DNA from: Cylindrospermum sp. FACHB-282
Lineage (GTDB): Bacteria > Cyanobacteriota > Cyanobacteriia > Cyanobacteriales > Nostocaceae
Direction of reading: 5' to 3'
Assembly (NCBI RefSeq): GCF_014697195.1
Contig: NZ_JACJRJ010000030.1
Span: 16,535 to 80,534 of the forward strand
Length of the DNA stretch: 64,000 nucleotides
Part shown: one piece after another, positions 27,486 to 36,008 of the stretch
Numbering within the stretch: position 1 is the stretch's first letter
Layout of the letters: each line of letters opens with the position of its first letter
Notes under the pieces: model-generated
The model's input: the letters and a program-made list of their open reading frames with translations, nothing else
Databases searched by the model: none
What the model was told of the DNA's origin: nothing
Made by a program: the position numbers and the translations under genes

Positions 27486-30400
27486 ATGACCCCACCACCT
27501 AGCATTATCCAACTCATTGATCATTTTCACTCTTCAATAGATTTATATCGTACTGGTAGCTTAAATGAAACACAAACTAGAATTGAATTTATTGACCCCT
27601 TTTTTGCAGCTTTAGGATGGGATATTAGTAATGAAAAACAAGCTTCTGATATTTATAAAGATGTTGTTCACGAAGATAGTTTAAAAATTAGTGATTCTAA
27701 AAAAGCGAAAGCCCCTGATTATAGTTTTCGTGTTGGTGGAGTTAGAAAATTTTTTGTCGAAGCTAAAAAACCTGCTGTGAATGTTGGTAATAATATTAGC
27801 GCTGCTTTTCAAGTCAGACGTTATGGATGGTCAGCAAAATTACCCCTGAGCATTTTAACCGATTTTGAAGAATTTGCGGTTTATGATTGTCGAATCATGC
27901 CAAATAAAAATGATTCGGCATCTACAGCTAGAATTAAACATTTTAAATACACAGAATATGTTGAAAACTGGAAAGAAATTTATAATCTTTTTTCTAAAGA
28001 AGCAGTATTAAATGGTTCCTTAGAAAAATTTGCTGAGACTAAAGTTAAAGCAGGTATTACAGTTGATAAAGCGTTTTTACAAGAAATTGAAATTTGGCGA
28101 GAAAATTTATCAGCTAATATTGCTTGGCGAAATCTGCAAATTCAACAACGGGAGTTAAATTTTGCAGTGCAAATGACAATTAACAGAATCGTCTTTTTAC
28201 GCATTTGCGAAGATAGAGGAATTGAAATTTATGAACAGTTATTTAGTTTATTAAGATTAGAAAATATTTATCAAGAATTAGGGCGTTTATTTATTAATGC
28301 AGATTATCGTTATAACTCTGGATTATTTCATTTTAAAAATGAGCAAGGACGGGATAATCCAGATGATTTTAGTCTCAACCTCAAAATTGAGGATACCACT
28401 TTAAAACCAATTATCAGAAAACTCTATCCTCCTGAAAGTCCTTATGAGTTTTCAGTTATTCCTGTGGAAATTTTGGGACAGGTTTATGAGCAGTTTTTGG
28501 GTAAGGTAATTACTTTATCACCAAGTCGTCAAGCAGTTGTTGAAGATAAACCAGAAGTGAGAAAAGCAGGAGGTGTTTATTACACTCCTAGTTATATAGT
28601 TGACTATATTATTAAACAAACTATTGGTAAAGCTTTAGAGGGTAAAAAACCAGAAAATATCCAAGAAATCACAATTCTTGATCCTGCTTGTGGTTCAGGT
28701 TCTTTTTTAATTGTAGCTTATCAATTTCTATTAGATTGGTATTTACAGCAGTATCTTCAAAATTTCAAGAAATATAAAAGTAAAATATATCAAATCACAG
28801 GTAGTAATTGGCTTTTAACTTCAACTGAAAGAAAACGCATTTTATTAACTCATATCTATGGGGTGGATATTGATCAGCAAGCCGTAGAAACAACAAAGTT
28901 ATCTTTGTTATTAAAGGTTTTAGAGGGTGAGTCAGGGGAAACAATCACAAAACAGTTAACCTTATTTAAGGAAAGGGCTTTACCAGATTTAGATAATAAT
29001 ATTCAGTGTGGTAATTCTTTGATAGATGGAGAATTTTACCAAAACAATCAGCTTAGTTTGCTAGATGAGGAGACAGCTTATCGAGTTAATATATTTGACT
29101 GGAAATCAGCTTTTTCTGCAATTATGAAACGAGGGGGATTTGATGTAGTTATTGGTAATCCTCCCTATATTAGAATTCAAGCTTTAAAAGAATGGGCTTC
29201 TCTGGAAGTTGAATTTTATAAAAATCAATATGCTTCTGCTAGCAAGGGAAATTATGATATTTATGTTGTTTTTGTGGAAAAGGGATTGAATTTATTAAAA
29301 AAAGATGGTCGTTTAGGTTTTATCTTACCCCATAAGTTCTTTAATGCTCAATATGGAGAATCTTTAAGAAGGTTAATTTCTGAAGGTAAATATCTTGAAA
29401 AGATTGTTCATTTTGGAGATCAACAAGTTTTTCCCAAGGTTTCAACTTACACCTGTTTGTTGTTTTTATCTAAAACAAAAAAATCAGAAGTAAGTTTTAT
29501 TCAAGTTACGAATTTATCAGAATGGACTATTGATGATAATGCAGAAGAAGCGCTGGTAGTTGATAAATCTATCACAAGTCAAAGTTGGGATTTTGGTAAA
29601 AGTAAAAATTCTATTTTATTTGATAAATTCAAGAACGATAAATTTATCGGTTTAAGTCAGTTAAAAACTAATATTTCTCAAGGTATTAGAACAAGTGCTA
29701 ATGAAATATATGTTGTAGATTGGATTTCTCAAGAAGATAATTTACTACAGGTATATTCTAAAGCTTTAACTAAAATAGTTACGATTGAATCTAATTTAAC
29801 TTCTCTCTTTTTACAGGGTAAAGAAATCAAGCCATATCAACTTTTATATTCTAGTAAGTTATTAATTATTCCTTATGAACTCACGAACGGAAATGTTAGT
29901 CTGATTAACGAAGATAAATTGCAGAATAACTATCCCCTAACTTTTGATTATTTAATGCAAAATAAACAATTTTTAGAAAATAGAGAAAAAGGAAAAATGC
30001 TTGGTTCAGATTGGTATGCTTATATTTATCCTAAAAACATAGAATTGATGAGAAAATCAAAAATATTAGTCCCTGATATTGCAAATCGAGCTTCTTTTGC
30101 TTGGGATGAAAAAGGAGATTACGCTTTTACTAGTGGTTATGCGATTCTCCTTAAGAAGAATGTTCAAGAATCAATTAAATACATTTTAGGATTACTCAAC
30201 AGTAAAATTTTAGATTTTTATCTCAAGAATATTAGCACCACAATGCGAGGAGGTTTTTTTCGTTACTTTACTCAGTTTGTTGAACAATTACCAATTCGAT
30301 TGATTAATTTTTCTAACCCTCAAGAAAAAAAGATTCACAATCAAATGATTCAACTTGTTGAACAAATGCTTTCCCTCCATCAGCAACTAAATGAAGCAGA

Positions 30401-30524
30401 AACACCCCCAGCTAAAAAAAGAGTTCAACAACAAATTAAAGCTACGGATAGACAAATTAATCAATTAGTGTATGAACTCTATGAGTTAACTGATGAGGAA
30501 ATAGCTATTGTTGAAGGTGTATGA
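27486..30524 (+). CDS. Type IIG restriction-modification enzyme (Eco57I-like)
   Basis: 1012 residues combining restriction and adenine methylation in one chain. Residues 30-100 hold a PD-(D/E)XK nuclease core (E34, PDYSF with D78, then FFVEAKKP with E92 and K94). Residues 360-570 are an N6-adenine methyltransferase: GGVYYTPSYIVDYI, motif I DPACGSGSF (399-407), IYGVDIDQQAVETTKLSL, and motif IV NPPY (558-561). Residues 650-1000 are a TaqI-type target recognition region with a C-terminal coiled coil. All key residues appear intact, so it is probably active in defence against foreign DNA. The recognition sequence cannot be read from the protein. Codon use is AT-richer than in the preceding gene, consistent with transfer. 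Confidence 0.93.
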   Translation: MTPPPSIIQLIDHFHSSIDLYRTGSLNETQTRIEFIDPFFAALGWDISNEKQASDIYKDVVHEDSLKISDSKKAKAPDYSFRVGGVRKFFVEAKKPAVNVGNNISAAFQVRRYGWSAKLPLSILTDFEEFAVYDCRIMPNKNDSASTARIKHFKYTEYVENWKEIYNLFSKEAVLNGSLEKFAETKVKAGITVDKAFLQEIEIWRENLSANIAWRNLQIQQRELNFAVQMTINRIVFLRICEDRGIEIYEQLFSLLRLENIYQELGRLFINADYRYNSGLFHFKNEQGRDNPDDFSLNLKIEDTTLKPIIRKLYPPESPYEFSVIPVEILGQVYEQFLGKVITLSPSRQAVVEDKPEVRKAGGVYYTPSYIVDYIIKQTIGKALEGKKPENIQEITILDPACGSGSFLIVAYQFLLDWYLQQYLQNFKKYKSKIYQITGSNWLLTSTERKRILLTHIYGVDIDQQAVETTKLSLLLKVLEGESGETITKQLTLFKERALPDLDNNIQCGNSLIDGEFYQNNQLSLLDEETAYRVNIFDWKSAFSAIMKRGGFDVVIGNPPYIRIQALKEWASLEVEFYKNQYASASKGNYDIYVVFVEKGLNLLKKDGRLGFILPHKFFNAQYGESLRRLISEGKYLEKIVHFGDQQVFPKVSTYTCLLFLSKTKKSEVSFIQVTNLSEWTIDDNAEEALVVDKSITSQSWDFGKSKNSILFDKFKNDKFIGLSQLKTNISQGIRTSANEIYVVDWISQEDNLLQVYSKALTKIVTIESNLTSLFLQGKEIKPYQLLYSSKLLIIPYELTNGNVSLINEDKLQNNYPLTFDYLMQNKQFLENREKGKMLGSDWYAYIYPKNIELMRKSKILVPDIANRASFAWDEKGDYAFTSGYAILLKKNVQESIKYILGLLNSKILDFYLKNISTTMRGGFFRYFTQFVEQLPIRLINFSNPQEKKIHNQMIQLVEQMLSLHQQLNEAETPPAKKRVQQQIKATDRQINQLVYELYELTDEEIAIVEGV

Positions 30525-30526
30525 AT

Positions 30527-30913
30527 TTAATCTGAAGATTCACCGTCTCTTCTACCCAGTTCATAAATGCCGGCACCCATGCAGGCAAGTATGCCGGTGC
30601 TAATTCCCCAGCTATTACCTAAACTGATATCTAGAACCCAGTTAGATAAGGCACCAAATACCAAAAACGGCACAATGCTAAATAGTGAAGCGTAAAAAGC
30701 ATTTTGGGATTCTCTGGCTTTGCGTGTCTTTTCAAATTCTGTTTGGCTGGTGTAAAGCGATCGCTCGGCAAAGTTAAACCAGCGGTTGAGTTGCTCGATT
30801 ACCCATCCCCTAATTGAGTCAAAAGCAAGATATAGCGCTAAAGACCACAAACTTGCTCCAGCGATGGCGATTGTGTTTAACTCAAAGCGGAAAGGCAGAA
30901 TTTCAGTCAGCAT
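30527..30913 (-). CDS. Conserved membrane protein of unknown function
   Basis: 128 residues with hydrophobic segments near residues 12-32, 70-95 and 98-118, separated by an amphipathic, charged stretch (residues 45-68). Unrecognised, likely cyanobacteria-specific. It converges with the restriction-modification gene with only two bases between stops. Confidence 0.7.
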   Translation of the reverse strand: MLTEILPFRFELNTIAIAGASLWSLALYLAFDSIRGWVIEQLNRWFNFAERSLYTSQTEFEKTRKARESQNAFYASLFSIVPFLVFGALSNWVLDISLGNSWGISTGILACMGAGIYELGRRDGESSD

Positions 30914-31120
30914 GGCTTGGGGTATTCCTGCAAAGGCTAAATTTTATCTCTGTTTTGAAATATTCAAGGTGCGTTTGAATACTTATGTTATCGCTGTTGC
31001 AGGCCCAAATCTTCACCTTTTTATCCCAATTCCAGAGTTTTTGCCGCTGATTCCTTGAGATACACTATTGGCGATCGCCTCCCGTGGGCACTCCATCGTT
31101 AATGTAGATCAAGGCGGAAT

Positions 31121-31148
31121 GTAGAGACATTGCAGATAACGTCTCTAT
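31121..31148. repeat. 28-bp dispersed palindrome (GTAGAGACG family), copy 1
   Basis: Imperfect palindrome beginning GTAGAGACATTG and ending ACGTCTCTAT. Related copies at 50673-50700 and 58049-58076, each 28 bases, all intergenic. Confidence 0.7.
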
Positions 31149-31184
31149 TAGGACTAAAGCTGCGTATTACAATAAACATCTATT

Positions 31185-31249
31185 GTAGGGTGCGTCAGAC
31201 TCGATATATCTGGCAAATAAACAGATTTTTGACATCTGACGCACCCTAC
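31185..31249. repeat. Inverted repeat, 15-bp perfect arms
   Basis: Arms GTAGGGTGCGTCAGA (31185-31199) and its exact reverse complement (31235-31249) separated by 35 bases. Such GGGTGCGTCAGA elements look like the small hairpin repeats common in Nostocales intergenic DNA; it may also fold in RNA and act as a terminator for hglK on the minus strand. Confidence 0.75.
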
Positions 31250-31338
31250 TAATGTGCCAGTTGCGTAAGTCCTGTCTATATTTGATAGTAGGGGAGAGAT
31301 AAAGTTTGATTAATTTCTGCCTCTCACCCCATCTAAAA

Positions 31339-33477
31339 CTATGGACAACGGCGATGAATACCGCCTTGAGTACAAATAAAAGCCAGTTGCTTGGGATCTA
31401 AATGCTTGGCTTGAGAAAAATCAACTCCTTGGATTAAAGCAGATTGCGAGCCGAGATCCGGCGTTTGCACAAATTGATCGGCTGGATCTTGTTTGGGAGG
31501 GAAGAGTATTGTTCCTTGAAAATCTGCCCCTGCCACATTAGCCCCCTGTAAATCTGCGCGGCTCAAATCAGCATTTCGCAGATTGGCATTTTCCAGATTT
31601 GCAGAGCGTAAAATGGCACTAGTGAGCCGAGCCGCACTCAAATTAGCATCGCTGAGATTAGCATGATCTAAATATGCTTCAGATAAGTCTGCCCCTTGCC
31701 AATCGGTTTTAGTTAAATTGGCATTTGACAAATGTGTAGCTATGGCAGTAACGCGGCCTAGATGAGCGGCGTACAAATTAGCTTCATTTAATTTAGCATC
31801 ACTGATATCAGCCCCTGTCAGACTAGCGTTTTCTAAGACTGCACCCCGCAAATCGGTTCCTACTAGCTGGGTGCTGTTGAGTTTGGCGTCAAACAGACGG
31901 GCATTAAATAAGTTAGCTCTGTTGAGAGTGGCACGGCTCAAATCGATACCAGTCATCAAAACACGACTGAGGTTGGCATCGGTGAGATTAGCTTGTCTCA
32001 TCTGAGCTTGACTCAAATTAGCGATCGCATCGTCATAGGTATCCCAGCGTCCATCCTCACCCACTCCCCGGAAGCGACTACCCTGAAAACTCGCTTGATT
32101 CAGATTTGCTCCCTTGAACACCACTCCTGATAAATCAACTTTGTCTAATATCAAGTTGAAGGAAGTGGTTTCCCCAGAACCGTTATTACCAAGCTGGGTA
32201 TTGCCCAAATCAACATCCTTGATTTTGCCCGTGTAGACAGCGAGAATCTTATTGATTGTCTGTTGGTTGATATTTAATCGCTTTTCGCGGATTTCCCGTA
32301 CTTGGGCGTCCCTTACCGATACCAGTTCACCAGCGAGAAACTGATTCAGGCGTTTTAAGACCGGGATAGCTTTGGTTCCGACATTAGCCAAAGCTTGTTG
32401 AATATTAACCAGGAGGTTCGGGTCAGTTTCCTTACCCAGTAAATCTACCAGAAATTGGATTGCCTGTGGGTCATTAAGACCACCCAGAGCCAGAATTGCA
32501 TTCTGGCGCTCCTCATTGGTAGCACCAGAGTTGGGAGCAAAATATTTTATCAGTGTGAGAAACTGCTGGCTGTTGATTACCTGGGATTTGCGTGCTTGTT
32601 CCTGGGTTTGGATGTAGATTTGAGTGCCTACTAAAGCTGATAACACCCCAGTCATGCTCACCAACGCCACCACAACTAAGGTCAAACTGGGCCGCGTCTT
32701 GGTTGCTGCTGGAGTGCCCATAGTCCGCCCCACTTCCTCATTACCCTCATGTAACTGATCGTCTCCATTACCCAGGGTGGACTTACCGCGCTTATTATTA
32801 GCTGAGGGCGTTGGTGGAAAGGGGCGAGTAGCATCTATGGTGTAAGTTCCTGCCAACAGGTCGTGTAGGGCACGACGCCGCCGCTGGGTGGGCCATCCCA
32901 TCCCTTCTCCTAGCACCATCACAACAGTTAAAAATATGAAAAGACCTAAATTAGGAAAAGCGAAGCTGTAGCGCCACAGCAAATAAGCAGCGGAAAGAGG
33001 TATTGCCCCGCGACCAATTCCTTCCCGCACCAAAACAGATCCTAAACCAGGAGCTTTTCCTTCCTCCGTAACTACCCGCACGCCAAACCAACTCTTAGGA
33101 GCAGTGCTACCGGTTTTAGCAAGTAAATATAATTGCCACCATGAGAGGCTCAGAGGTGCTAACAAGGCGACTGTCCACAAAATATTAGTCGGCGATGCCA
33201 CGTTACGGATGCCATAACTTACAGGTAGAGCTAAAGGTTGGGCGATCGCTCTTTCTGTGACTACCAGCACCGGGTTAAGTGGCACGCGGTTGAGATCACT
33301 TCGGGAATTGGCATACACGCCCATGCCAAAGGGAACCAACCCACTGGCAACCACTAGGGTGATTTCCACCGCCCAAGCAGCCAACCGCCTAGTTGCTAAT
33401 GGCAGTAAATTAGATGTTTCCGGCTCTTTTGATCGGTTAGATTGATTAGTATTTCTCCTGACAATTGGCGTCGCCAT
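31339..33477 (-). CDS. hglK: RDD-domain/pentapeptide-repeat membrane protein, probable HglK
   Basis: 712 residues. Residues 20-225 form an RDD-type membrane domain with about four hydrophobic segments (RRLAAWAVEITLVVASGLV, and a late TQRRRRALHDLLAGTY motif). One further membrane helix lies near residues 268-290, followed by a HEAT-like stretch (ALGGLNDPQAIQFLVDLL), then pentapeptide repeats from about 440 to 690 (A(D/N)LXX units such as ANLTDANLSRV). The layout and length fit Anabaena HglK (727 residues, four membrane spans and about 36 pentapeptides), which is needed to deposit heterocyst glycolipids and affects septal junctions. The assignment rests on architecture and remembered family features. 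It follows a small membrane-protein gene by 44 bases. Confidence 0.75.
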   Translation of the reverse strand: MATPIVRRNTNQSNRSKEPETSNLLPLATRRLAAWAVEITLVVASGLVPFGMGVYANSRSDLNRVPLNPVLVVTERAIAQPLALPVSYGIRNVASPTNILWTVALLAPLSLSWWQLYLLAKTGSTAPKSWFGVRVVTEEGKAPGLGSVLVREGIGRGAIPLSAAYLLWRYSFAFPNLGLFIFLTVVMVLGEGMGWPTQRRRRALHDLLAGTYTIDATRPFPPTPSANNKRGKSTLGNGDDQLHEGNEEVGRTMGTPAATKTRPSLTLVVVALVSMTGVLSALVGTQIYIQTQEQARKSQVINSQQFLTLIKYFAPNSGATNEERQNAILALGGLNDPQAIQFLVDLLGKETDPNLLVNIQQALANVGTKAIPVLKRLNQFLAGELVSVRDAQVREIREKRLNINQQTINKILAVYTGKIKDVDLGNTQLGNNGSGETTSFNLILDKVDLSGVVFKGANLNQASFQGSRFRGVGEDGRWDTYDDAIANLSQAQMRQANLTDANLSRVLMTGIDLSRATLNRANLFNARLFDAKLNSTQLVGTDLRGAVLENASLTGADISDAKLNEANLYAAHLGRVTAIATHLSNANLTKTDWQGADLSEAYLDHANLSDANLSAARLTSAILRSANLENANLRNADLSRADLQGANVAGADFQGTILFPPKQDPADQFVQTPDLGSQSALIQGVDFSQAKHLDPKQLAFICTQGGIHRRCP

Positions 33478-33521
33478 TACGTAATTCCCTTTGACTTTTT
33501 TTTAGGCGTGGTTAAAATAGA

Positions 33522-33866
33522 CTATTGCTTACGTTGAAAGCTACTAGACACAAAAAATTTGTATCCAAGATACACTAACACTGCCAATAGTGCCAGACTG
33601 ATAACCGAAGCAACAAGTTTGAATACGGTTTGTAGCATCACGATGCTCAATAGCACCGCCACACCACCAACTGCTAGCTTTTTCACCCCAGATAAAGTAT
33701 TGAACCAGAGGCGCGATCGCTCTAGGTGCCAGTTCAACTTGGCAAAACCAGACTGAGTTGTCTGTGTTTGCCCCTCTGGTTCGGTAAACTTTACGGATGA
33801 GGACTTAATCTCGCCCTCTAGTTTTTCGAGACGACGCTGCAAGTCTTCTTCTCTTTGAGGATTCAT
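33522..33866 (-). CDS. Small coiled-coil membrane protein upstream of hglK
   Basis: 114 residues: an N-terminal coiled coil (REEDLQRRLEKLEGEI), then a polar linker, an amphipathic segment (HLERSRLWFNTLSG) and two hydrophobic segments (about residues 66-84 and 85-104). Unrecognised. On the same strand as the probable hglK and 44 bases upstream, so the two are likely co-transcribed and may work together at the membrane. Confidence 0.75.
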   Translation of the reverse strand: MNPQREEDLQRRLEKLEGEIKSSSVKFTEPEGQTQTTQSGFAKLNWHLERSRLWFNTLSGVKKLAVGGVAVLLSIVMLQTVFKLVASVISLALLAVLVYLGYKFFVSSSFQRKQ

Positions 33867-34005
33867 TAGGAATACCCGAAACGGTTAGAAACTACTTGGC
33901 TGTCTTAACAGTGGAGGAAAAACGAAGGCTTGTTTTCACAAGTTTCTTTCTGATAATATGGAAACCTGAGTATAAATAACCATCGCCTCGCGAAGAACTA
34001 TCTTA

Positions 34006-34024
34006 ATCAGGAGTTTCTCCTGAT
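34006..34024. terminator. Hairpin ATCAGGAG-TTT-CTCCTGAT
   Basis: Perfect 8-bp stem with a 3-base loop. Followed by TTATCT rather than a T-run, so it could equally be part of a structured transcript as a terminator. Confidence 0.4.
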
Positions 34025-34575
34025 TTATCTCGTCTCGCCATCACCGCAGCCTTGATAAACAAGCAAAGGTAAGGTAAGGAGAATTTAACACTAATTTTGA
34101 TCGCCTCGGAAAGCGTCAGAACTAGAATCCAAAGTAACCACTATTCCAGGGTCATCAGGCAGTTAGTTTGAGTGTCTAAGGGCTAATTTTACTTAGCCTT
34201 TAAAGTTGCAACTCTTTAAGAATTTACGCCCTCGACGGTCGGAGAGTGTCAACAATCTTTTCTACCTCAGCTAAGACACTTCTTCAACAACAAAACAACC
34301 AAGTCTAATTTGTGGGAGATAGGGGAGTTATGCCTGCCTCATCTTCTCCACCTAAACTTAAAGGTGTTTAAGAATTGGGTCATTGCCAAGATTATTCACC
34401 CAGTCCCCATTTATCTCAGGATATTTTAATATTTAGCCATATAGCGATTTAACTATGAAATAAAAATTTATATTGTAAAATTTGGAACAAAGACGGGTTG
34501 GTTGCGTCTTAAAATCCAGACTACATATCGATGTTGCTCTAGAATACAGCCCAGAGCATTAAATAAAGTCAGTAA

Positions 34576-34735
34576 CCCAGCCCTAAAGGGACTGGGCTTG
34601 CAAGAGTAATCAAGCAAGCCGTATTGACCAGACCACCCTGAGCGTAGTCGTTCGCGTCAGCGTCTCGAAGAGAAGGGTAGCCGTTATTTGAGTCACGACA
34701 CCCCGGAATGCGTAGCTAGTTAAGAGCTCTGTCGC
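34576..34735 (+). ncRNA. Possible structured RNA or IS200/IS605 right-end remnant
   Basis: Starts with a stable hairpin CCCAGCCC-TAAA-GGG-A-CTGGG (34576-34596), followed by sequence that can re-pair its GGGCTTGC with GCAAGCC at 34614-34620, and ends near GCTAGTTAAGAGCTC. The series of GC-rich hairpins next to AT-rich flanks looks like the structured 3' end (omega/reRNA region) that follows tnpB genes in IS200/IS605 elements, but no tnpB is adjacent. I cannot confirm this without a search. Confidence 0.3.
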
Positions 34736-35031
34736 TTGTAATTAAACAGTTCTAAGGTCACTGGGGCAGTGTTGCAAGCCTAACAAGCTCTGATAACTGG
34801 TCAAAGCTAACATTACCCCAGAAATGGGAGGCTCTTTGGAGCAAAACATTATGCGTACAGAGTTGGTAAATTTGAATCGGTAATTGTCCCGTTGAAAGTA
34901 CATCACAAAAGTACCCCGAATTTCCCAACTCCAAGGCGGTAATGAAAAAATATTCAAGGCGGTTAAAACCGCACGAGTCGTTTCCCTCTCAGGTCTCAAG
35001 ACACTGAGTTTCCCACTTACCGCGATGTCTT

Positions 35032-35472
35032 ATGAAAACGCTTAAGCTATTGACAGTTGTTACCGCAGCTTTGGCGATGAATTTGCTGATTACCCAGGCG
35101 AATTGGGCCCAAACACAAGTAATGCAAATTAATCGTAATCCTCAGACAGATCCACTAATTTTAAATGGCAAGTCTGGTGGATCAGTTCCCAGCAACTGCG
35201 GCAATATTTCTGCTGCTCCCAGTCAAGTTATCCAGGTTACAGAGTCACTCCCTTACTTGCGATTAACAGTTGAGAGCCAGGGTAAGCCAACCATGTTGAT
35301 TGATGGGCCTGGGGGGCGCTTCTGTGTACTAGCAGATAGTTACTCTGGAGGTAAGCCAGAACTTTCTGGTTATTGGCAACCAGGGGTATACTCCCTGTAT
35401 ATTGGCGAGTCATCTAAGGGACAGTATAACTATACCCTCTCAATTTCACAACAAAAGCAGCCAACAAAGTAG
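35032..35472 (+). CDS. Exported protein of unknown function
   Basis: 146 residues with a clear signal peptide (MKTLKLLTVVTAALAMNLLI, cleavage probably after NWA). Two cysteines (in SNCGN and RFCVL) could form a disulfide. The mature domain is beta-rich with Gly/Pro turns (PTMLIDGPGGRFCVL, YWQPGVYSLYIGE), reminiscent of pre-peptidase C-terminal-like or bacterial beta-sandwich folds, but I cannot name it. Confidence 0.75.
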   Translation: MKTLKLLTVVTAALAMNLLITQANWAQTQVMQINRNPQTDPLILNGKSGGSVPSNCGNISAAPSQVIQVTESLPYLRLTVESQGKPTMLIDGPGGRFCVLADSYSGGKPELSGYWQPGVYSLYIGESSKGQYNYTLSISQQKQPTK

Positions 35473-35483
35473 TGAAGTTTCTA

Positions 35484-36005
35484 CTAATTCTTTTTGTTCC
35501 TAGGCGGTTCAACTTTAGCAGGCATTAACTCAGGACAAATGAATTCTACTCTAACCCCATAAGCTGCTAAGGCTGCCTCAAAATGGCTCCAATCACTATC
35601 TGAAGCATTTAAAATCGGTGGGTGTTCAGGATGGACTAAAGCAACAGCCACAAATTTGCGATCTGATAAATCAAAGCCTGATAAAGATTCATCTTCAGGA
35701 AACTCTTTAAAGTTTTTTTCCTCAGTCGGCGTAATTTCCACTAACTGACAGCGACTAAGGTTATTTTGATTAGTCAACACCCATTTTAAAAAAGCATCAC
35801 CTACCCCAGGCTGTCCTGTAGGAGACAACTTATATTTATATTCTGTAATTATAAGCCACTTGTTATCCAACACAAGGATGTGTTGCTGTTGAGTCATGAT
35901 TTCTTGTAGCTTTTTCACACATACCAAAATACACTGAAGTGATGCCTGTGGTGTTTTTCTATTAGCAACTATTGGTACATTGGTATCTACAATAAAGTAC
36001 ATCAA
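35484..36005 (-). CDS. PIN-like nuclease paired with AAA ATPase
   Basis: 173 residues with PIN hallmarks: FIVDTNVPIVANR (D7), ITEYKYKL (E55), FDLSDRKFVAVALVHPE (D115) and LNASDSDW (D136/D138). PIN domains cut RNA or DNA with metal ions. Its start lies 3 bases after the stop of the AAA ATPase gene at 36009, on the same strand, so the two are surely co-transcribed. No VapB-like antitoxin is present. The ATPase-plus-nuclease arrangement recalls defence pairs in which an SMC/OLD-like ATPase controls a toxic nuclease (inference). Confidence 0.78.
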   Translation of the reverse strand: MMYFIVDTNVPIVANRKTPQASLQCILVCVKKLQEIMTQQQHILVLDNKWLIITEYKYKLSPTGQPGVGDAFLKWVLTNQNNLSRCQLVEITPTEEKNFKEFPEDESLSGFDLSDRKFVAVALVHPEHPPILNASDSDWSHFEAALAAYGVRVEFICPELMPAKVEPPRNKKN

Positions 36006-36008
36006 GTT

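Larger units (their letters stand above)
30914..31338. other. Spacer with two dispersed palindromic repeats
   Basis: 425 bases with no gene. It holds a GTAGAGACG-type palindrome at 31121-31148 and a 15-bp perfect inverted repeat at 31185-31199/31235-31249. A weak plus-strand ORF over 30786-31058 has no coding character. Confidence 0.55.
33867..35031. other. 1.2-kb gene-free region with RNA-like hairpins
   Basis: No credible protein gene (a minus-strand frame at 34742-34999 has odd composition). It contains a tight hairpin at 34006-34024, a strong hairpin at 34576-34596, further complementary segments (GGGCTTGC near 34594 and GCAAGCC at 34614-34620) and a REP-like GC-rich stretch at about 34645-34685. 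Candidate for a non-coding RNA or an insertion-sequence remnant. Confidence 0.5.

Noticed and set aside
34742..34999. Minus-strand 85-residue ORF in the long spacer
   Set aside because: Composition not protein-like, no start context, lies among non-coding hairpins.
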